Shown piece after piece: positions 60,281 through 64,000 of a stretch of DNA of 64,000 bases; the stretch's first letter is position 1; every line of letters begins with the position of its first letter. The notes under the pieces are model-generated. The model worked only from the letters and a program-made list of their open reading frames with translations, did no database searches and was not told where the DNA came from. The stretch lies in NCBI GenBank assembly GCA_910579805.1, contig CAJTWM010000004.1:1-64000 (forward strand), written 5' to 3'. The DNA comes from an uncultured Lachnospiraceae bacterium (GTDB lineage Bacteria > Bacillota > Clostridia > Lachnospirales > Lachnospiraceae). A program made the translations under genes and the position numbers.

Positions 60281-61237
60281 ATGATTAAAAAAGAAGAACT
60301 TTATTTTGATTCCAGAGATAATATGACAAAGCTCCATGCGATCCGCTGGATACCCCCGCAAAAACCGGTGGCGATCCTGCAGATCGTGCATGGTATGGCG
60401 GAATACATCGACCGTTATGAAGAGTTTGCGACAGACATGGCAAAGAGAGGGTTTTTGGTAGTCGGAAACGATCATTTAGGGCATGGGCAGTCCGTACCCA
60501 CGGGCGGAACGGAAGGTTATTTTTGTGAAAACGATCCGGCAACGGTCGTGGTAAGGGATGTACACAGGCTGAAGAAGATGACCCAGTCCCTCTATCATGG
60601 AGTACCGTACTTCATTATGGGACACAGTATGGGGTCTTTTATTACGAGAAATTATCTTTGCAAATACGGCAGCGGGATCGACGGCGCAATCATTCTGGGT
60701 ACCGGAATGCAGCCGAAATCTGTGCTCATGGCGTCTAAGGCGGCGACGGCTGTTCAGAAAGCATTTTGCGGCTCTAAGCATGTGAGCCGCTTTCTTGATA
60801 AAAATGTATTCGGAAATTATAACAAGAGGATAGAGAATGCGAGAACGAGCGTGGATTGGCTTACGAAGGACGCCGGCAAGATAGACGCTTATCTGGAAGA
60901 TCCCCGCTGTGGGTTTGTTTTTACCGTGAACGGTTTTCAAACGCTGTTTGAGCTGATCTGGAGGCTCTATAAAAAGGAAAATCTTGCAAATATGCCGAAA
61001 GACCTGCCGGTCATGTTTGCGGCGGGTACGGACGATCCTGTAGGAGGATATTTTAAAGGGGTACAGAAAGCGGTCGATTCCTTTATACAAGCCGGAATGC
61101 AGGATGTAACGGTTAAAAAATATGAGACGGACCGTCATGAGCTGCTGAATGAGACGGACAGGGAACAGATCATAGAAGATATTTATCAATGGATCATGAA
61201 AAAGGTAGATGCGGGAGAAGGGAATGCGAAGAAATAG
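60281..61237 (+). CDS. Alpha/beta hydrolase, lysophospholipase/monoacylglycerol lipase-like
   Basis: 318 residues from ATG 60281 (ATAGGAGC before it). LQIVHGMAEYIDRYEEFA near residue 30, GNDHLGHGQS, the nucleophile elbow GHSMGSFITR near residue 112, Asp in AGTDDPVGGY and His in DRHELLNE complete a serine hydrolase triad of the PldB/Mgl type. Likely acts on lipid esters in the cytoplasm. 14 bases of overlap join it to the following secreted-protein gene. Confidence 0.9.
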   Translation: MIKKEELYFDSRDNMTKLHAIRWIPPQKPVAILQIVHGMAEYIDRYEEFATDMAKRGFLVVGNDHLGHGQSVPTGGTEGYFCENDPATVVVRDVHRLKKMTQSLYHGVPYFIMGHSMGSFITRNYLCKYGSGIDGAIILGTGMQPKSVLMASKAATAVQKAFCGSKHVSRFLDKNVFGNYNKRIENARTSVDWLTKDAGKIDAYLEDPRCGFVFTVNGFQTLFELIWRLYKKENLANMPKDLPVMFAAGTDDPVGGYFKGVQKAVDSFIQAGMQDVTVKKYETDRHELLNETDREQIIEDIYQWIMKKVDAGEGNAKK

Positions 61238-61772
61238 AAAACACAGTATCGGAAAAAGAATTTTGGCGTTTATGCTGTCGGCAGTGCTTTTTACCTCATC
61301 CGGCCTGAGTGTTTTTGCCGGGCAGGAGCAGACGGTTGAAAGCAGCCGGGAGGAAAGCCTGATGGATGGGGCGCTGACAAAAGAACAGGCGGATGAGATC
61401 TTTCAGTTTATCATACAGAAGATTGCGGACGGCAGCTTGGACAGCGAGGAAGCAGTACGGGAGGCGATTGCGGAAGGGGAAGAGCTGTTCCGGATCTCCT
61501 TGTCGGAAGAAGAAAAGGAAAAGATCGTTCAGATCGTCGATCAGGTCAATACTTGGGGGCTTGACACGGAAGGATTGGCTGAAAAAGCGAAGTCGCTGTA
61601 TGAAGAATATGGGCTGGAACTGCTGGAAGATCCTAAGAAGGCGGCGGCAGAAGCCGTAAAAAGCAGCGTCAGCACTTCTTTAAAGGGAATCGGAGACTTT
61701 TTTGCAGGAATCGGAAGAGGGATCAAAAATTTTTTCCAAAACAGTGTGCAAAGCTTTTTTAGCAGTTTTTAA
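61224..61772 (+). CDS. Secreted protein, DUF1002-like
   Basis: 182 residues from ATG 61224 inside the hydrolase gene. Signal peptide: RRNRKHSIGKR, hydrophobic core ILAFMLSAVLFTSSGL, cleavage near VFAG. The mature part is helical and acidic (LTKEQADEIFQFIIQKIADG; IVDQVNTWGLDTEGLAEKA) and resembles the second half of DUF1002 proteins. It ends in Phe-rich amphipathic GIKNFFQNSVQSFFSSF, which might touch membranes. Function unknown. Confidence 0.72.
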   Translation: MRRNRKHSIGKRILAFMLSAVLFTSSGLSVFAGQEQTVESSREESLMDGALTKEQADEIFQFIIQKIADGSLDSEEAVREAIAEGEELFRISLSEEEKEKIVQIVDQVNTWGLDTEGLAEKAKSLYEEYGLELLEDPKKAAAEAVKSSVSTSLKGIGDFFAGIGRGIKNFFQNSVQSFFSSF

Positions 61773-61916
61773 AAACAAACGATCGTCACAGGAGCATTCA
61801 TAAGAGGATAAAATCAGGGGAAAGTCCATATAATGTTTTTGGAACAGTATGGGAACGTCCCTGAGCCTAAGTCCGCCGAATCAGAGATGCAGAATTTACA
61901 GAATGTGAGGTAGAAT

Positions 61917-62912
61917 ATGATGAGAATAGCTTTTTATGGAACAAAACCTTATGATAAGACCTGGTTTGAACCTTTAGGAAAGGAATATGGATTTGATATC
62001 CATTTTATTGAATTACCCTGTAATGAAGATACGATCTTTCTTGCTAACGGGCATGATGCCATTTGTATATTCGTCAATGATTATGTGAATGCCGCTATGA
62101 TTGAGAAGTTGTATGATATGAAGGTAAAAGCGATCCTTTTAAGGAGCGCGGGGTTCAATAATGTGGATGTGAAGGCGGCGGAGGATAAGATCGTGATACT
62201 CAGAGTGCCTAGCTACTCGCCGGAGGCGGTGGCGGAGTTTGCAATGGCAATGCTTTTAACGGTAAACAGATTTACTCATAAAGCATATAACCGGACAAGG
62301 GACTTCAATATGAGCCTGAACGGCTTGATGGGGACGGATCTGAACGGAAAAGTGGCGGGAATTATCGGCACCGGAAAGATCGGACAGGCCATGATACGCA
62401 TCTGCCGGGGATTCGGTATGCAGTTGATCGCCTATGATCCTTATCCGAATGAAAAGCTGGGTGTGGAATATGTATCGATAGAGGAACTTGTAAAACAGGC
62501 GGATGTGATCAGCCTCCATTGTCCGCTTACTTCGGAAACGGAGCATATCATCAACCAAAATACGATCGGGCTGATGAAACAGGGCGTCTATCTGATCAAC
62601 ACCTCAAGAGGCAGGCTGATCGATACGGAGGCGGTGATCGAGGGACTTAGGGAAAAGAAATTCGGCGGCGTCGGTCTGGATGTTTATGAAGAAGAGGAAG
62701 GCGTTTTCTTCGAGGACCGTTCCAATGACATTATTACGGATGATAATCTGGCAAGGCTTATGACTTTCCCGAATGTTTTGGTCACTTCTCATATGGGATT
62801 CTTTACGCAGGAAGCAATGCAGGCGATTGCGATTGAAACATTGGAAAATGCCCATGCGTTGGAAAACGGGCTTCCGTTAGTCAACCGGGTGGGTGTAGAA
62901 GCGGCGGATTAG
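61917..62912 (+). CDS. D-lactate dehydrogenase-like 2-hydroxyacid dehydrogenase
   Basis: 331 residues (ATG 61917 or 61920). NAD-binding GTGKIGQAM near residue 150, the catalytic Arg in LLRSAGFNNVD and Glu/His of the family in SRGRLIDTEAV and TSHMGFFTQEAM. RSAGFNNVD and the VPSYSPEAVAEFA region point to the fermentative D-lactate dehydrogenase group (LdhA). It reduces pyruvate to D-lactate during fermentation. The 144-base gap before it contains no gene. Confidence 0.93.
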   Translation: MMRIAFYGTKPYDKTWFEPLGKEYGFDIHFIELPCNEDTIFLANGHDAICIFVNDYVNAAMIEKLYDMKVKAILLRSAGFNNVDVKAAEDKIVILRVPSYSPEAVAEFAMAMLLTVNRFTHKAYNRTRDFNMSLNGLMGTDLNGKVAGIIGTGKIGQAMIRICRGFGMQLIAYDPYPNEKLGVEYVSIEELVKQADVISLHCPLTSETEHIINQNTIGLMKQGVYLINTSRGRLIDTEAVIEGLREKKFGGVGLDVYEEEEGVFFEDRSNDIITDDNLARLMTFPNVLVTSHMGFFTQEAMQAIAIETLENAHALENGLPLVNRVGVEAAD

Positions 62913-63035
62913 AGACAAGTTGTCAAAATAGGAAATATTTCCTATTAAATTTACGGAATATTTTCATATTTTCTTGTAAAAATTGTGATAGTCGGCTATA
63001 ATTTTCTATATCAATACTTGAAAGAAGATTGTGAT

Positions 63036-63524
63036 ATGTGGGATAGAAAGTTCCCGTATTTTATCCGCAAAGCGCGGATAGAAGAGTGGGATGACGTTAT
63101 GGCAATGACATGGAAGACTTTTTTGAGATTTGAAGCAAAAGATTATACAAAAGAGGGTGTCCGGAGTTTTTTTGATTTTATTTCCGATCCTGTGCTGCAG
63201 CGGATGTTTTTGAACGATGCATATCCGATGTTTGTAGCGGAAGACAGGGGAAAGATCATCGGGATGATCACATTAAGGGAAGGCACTCATATTTCCCTTT
63301 TGTTTGTGGATGAGGCGTATCACAGACAGGGAGTGGGAAGCAGTCTGATGCGGACTATCTGGGGATTTATCAAAACAGAGATAGGAAAAGAGATCGTTAC
63401 GGTAAACGCGGCGCCGTACGGAGTGGGATTTTACCATAAACTCGGCTTTGAAGATATAGGACCCGAAGAAACGAGGGACGGTATCCGTTATACGCCGATG
63501 AAGCGTGAATTAAGTAAAATTTAG
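63036..63524 (+). CDS. GNAT family N-acetyltransferase
   Basis: 162 residues from ATG 63036 (GAAAGAAG upstream); 17 further codons back to 62985 lack a site. FIRKARIEEWDDVMAM at the start, ISLLFVDEAYHRQGVGSSLM near residue 95 (acetyl-CoA loop QGVGSS) and FYHKLGFEDIG near residue 140 define GNAT. Substrate unknown. Confidence 0.9.
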   Translation: MWDRKFPYFIRKARIEEWDDVMAMTWKTFLRFEAKDYTKEGVRSFFDFISDPVLQRMFLNDAYPMFVAEDRGKIIGMITLREGTHISLLFVDEAYHRQGVGSSLMRTIWGFIKTEIGKEIVTVNAAPYGVGFYHKLGFEDIGPEETRDGIRYTPMKRELSKI

Positions 63525-63601
63525 TATCTGATAAAATGTCCGTCGGATGGCGGACATGGATTCAGATGTGTGTAAAAGAATTTTTTATGTAGGAGGCCTG
63601 C

Positions 63602-64000
63602 ATGGATTACATTAGCAGTAAGAATATTTTTTATTTAATGAGGGATACCTTGAAACTGATCGATGCCCGGGTTATGTCGCATGGATCGAGGGTAGCGTTT
63701 ATTGTGTACAAAATGCTGCAGCATAAGGGCGGAATGGAAGATTTTGAAATGGCGGATCTGGCAATGATAGCCACTTTTCACGATATTGGCGTATATAAGA
63801 CGGACGATCCGGGAGATATGCTGCGTTATGAAGCCAAAGAATTCATCCCGCATTCTATATACGGCTATCTGTTTCTGAAATATTTATCGCCCTTCGAAAG
63901 AGAGAGCAGGGCGCTTTTGTACCATCATACGGATTATGTAAGGCTGGCAAAGCTGGAGCCGGACATAAAGGAGCTGGCGTCTTTTATCAATATTGCCGAA
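63602..64000 (+). CDS. HD-domain phosphohydrolase, partial at window edge
   Basis: GGAGGCC precedes ATG 63602 and 133 codons remain open to the edge. RVMSHGSRVAFIVYKML, the HD pair in ATFHDIGVYKTDD, HSIYGYLFLKYL and LYHHTDYVRL follow the order of HD-GYP-like metal-dependent phosphohydrolases. These can hydrolyse cyclic di-nucleotides or other phosphates. The 3' end lies beyond the window, so any attached domain is unknown. Confidence 0.85.
   Translation, partial: MDYISSKNIFYLMRDTLKLIDARVMSHGSRVAFIVYKMLQHKGGMEDFEMADLAMIATFHDIGVYKTDDPGDMLRYEAKEFIPHSIYGYLFLKYLSPFERESRALLYHHTDYVRLAKLEPDIKELASFINIAE

Overview
The window looks like a chromosome segment of a gut-type Clostridia, most likely Lachnospiraceae: ordinary Firmicutes ribosome binding sites, a TTG/GTG/ATG start mix, a split transketolase, an AraR-type GntR/LacI hybrid regulator, a tRNA-Lys(UUU) fragment with Firmicutes-style sequence, and metG with a fused C-terminal tRNA-binding domain. 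No rRNA, intact tRNA or CRISPR array is visible. Assignments rest on reading motifs and gene order; no database search was run.

Region 1 (1-28011) is the right-hand part of a tailed temperate prophage (siphovirus-like). It runs from replication and DNA-modification genes (DUF4373 replisome organiser, Dam-type and C5 methyltransferases flanking a radical SAM protein), through a late regulator, terminase, portal, a minor capsid protein with a toxin-like tail, a Prp-like protease, scaffold, capsid, connectors, tail tube, tape measure, Dit/Tal and fibre, to a lysis cassette with holin and lysozyme. It ends in a 3' fragment of tRNA-Lys that marks attR; integrase and attL lie outside the window.

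Region 2 (28012-38710) is accessory. It holds a tandem palindromic repeat array, a Nudix/MGMT/ABC-2 exporter cluster closed by an inverted copy of the same repeats, a lipoprotein, a 157-bp duplicated scrap of the exporter gene, a relaxase remnant, and then a serine recombinase followed by two 26-bp hix-like sites in inverted orientation. These bracket 155 bp upstream of an MBOAT O-acyltransferase and its SGNH-like partner: a candidate phase-variable switch for surface-polymer acylation, and the best lead in the window.

Region 3 (38711-51200) is metabolic: on the minus strand a GH42 beta-galactosidase, a potassium channel, a cytidylate-kinase-like protein and an esterase; on the plus strand araR, araA, a ribulokinase, araD and both transketolase halves, a coherent route from L-arabinose to the pentose phosphate pathway.

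Region 4 (51200-64000) starts with a decayed two-component/ABC module, then a WYL regulator, a PadR-HAAS-SdpI membrane module with a clear PadR operator, rpe, a MATE transporter, metG, a lysophospholipase-like hydrolase, a secreted protein, a D-lactate dehydrogenase-like enzyme, a GNAT acetyltransferase and a truncated HD-domain gene at the window edge.
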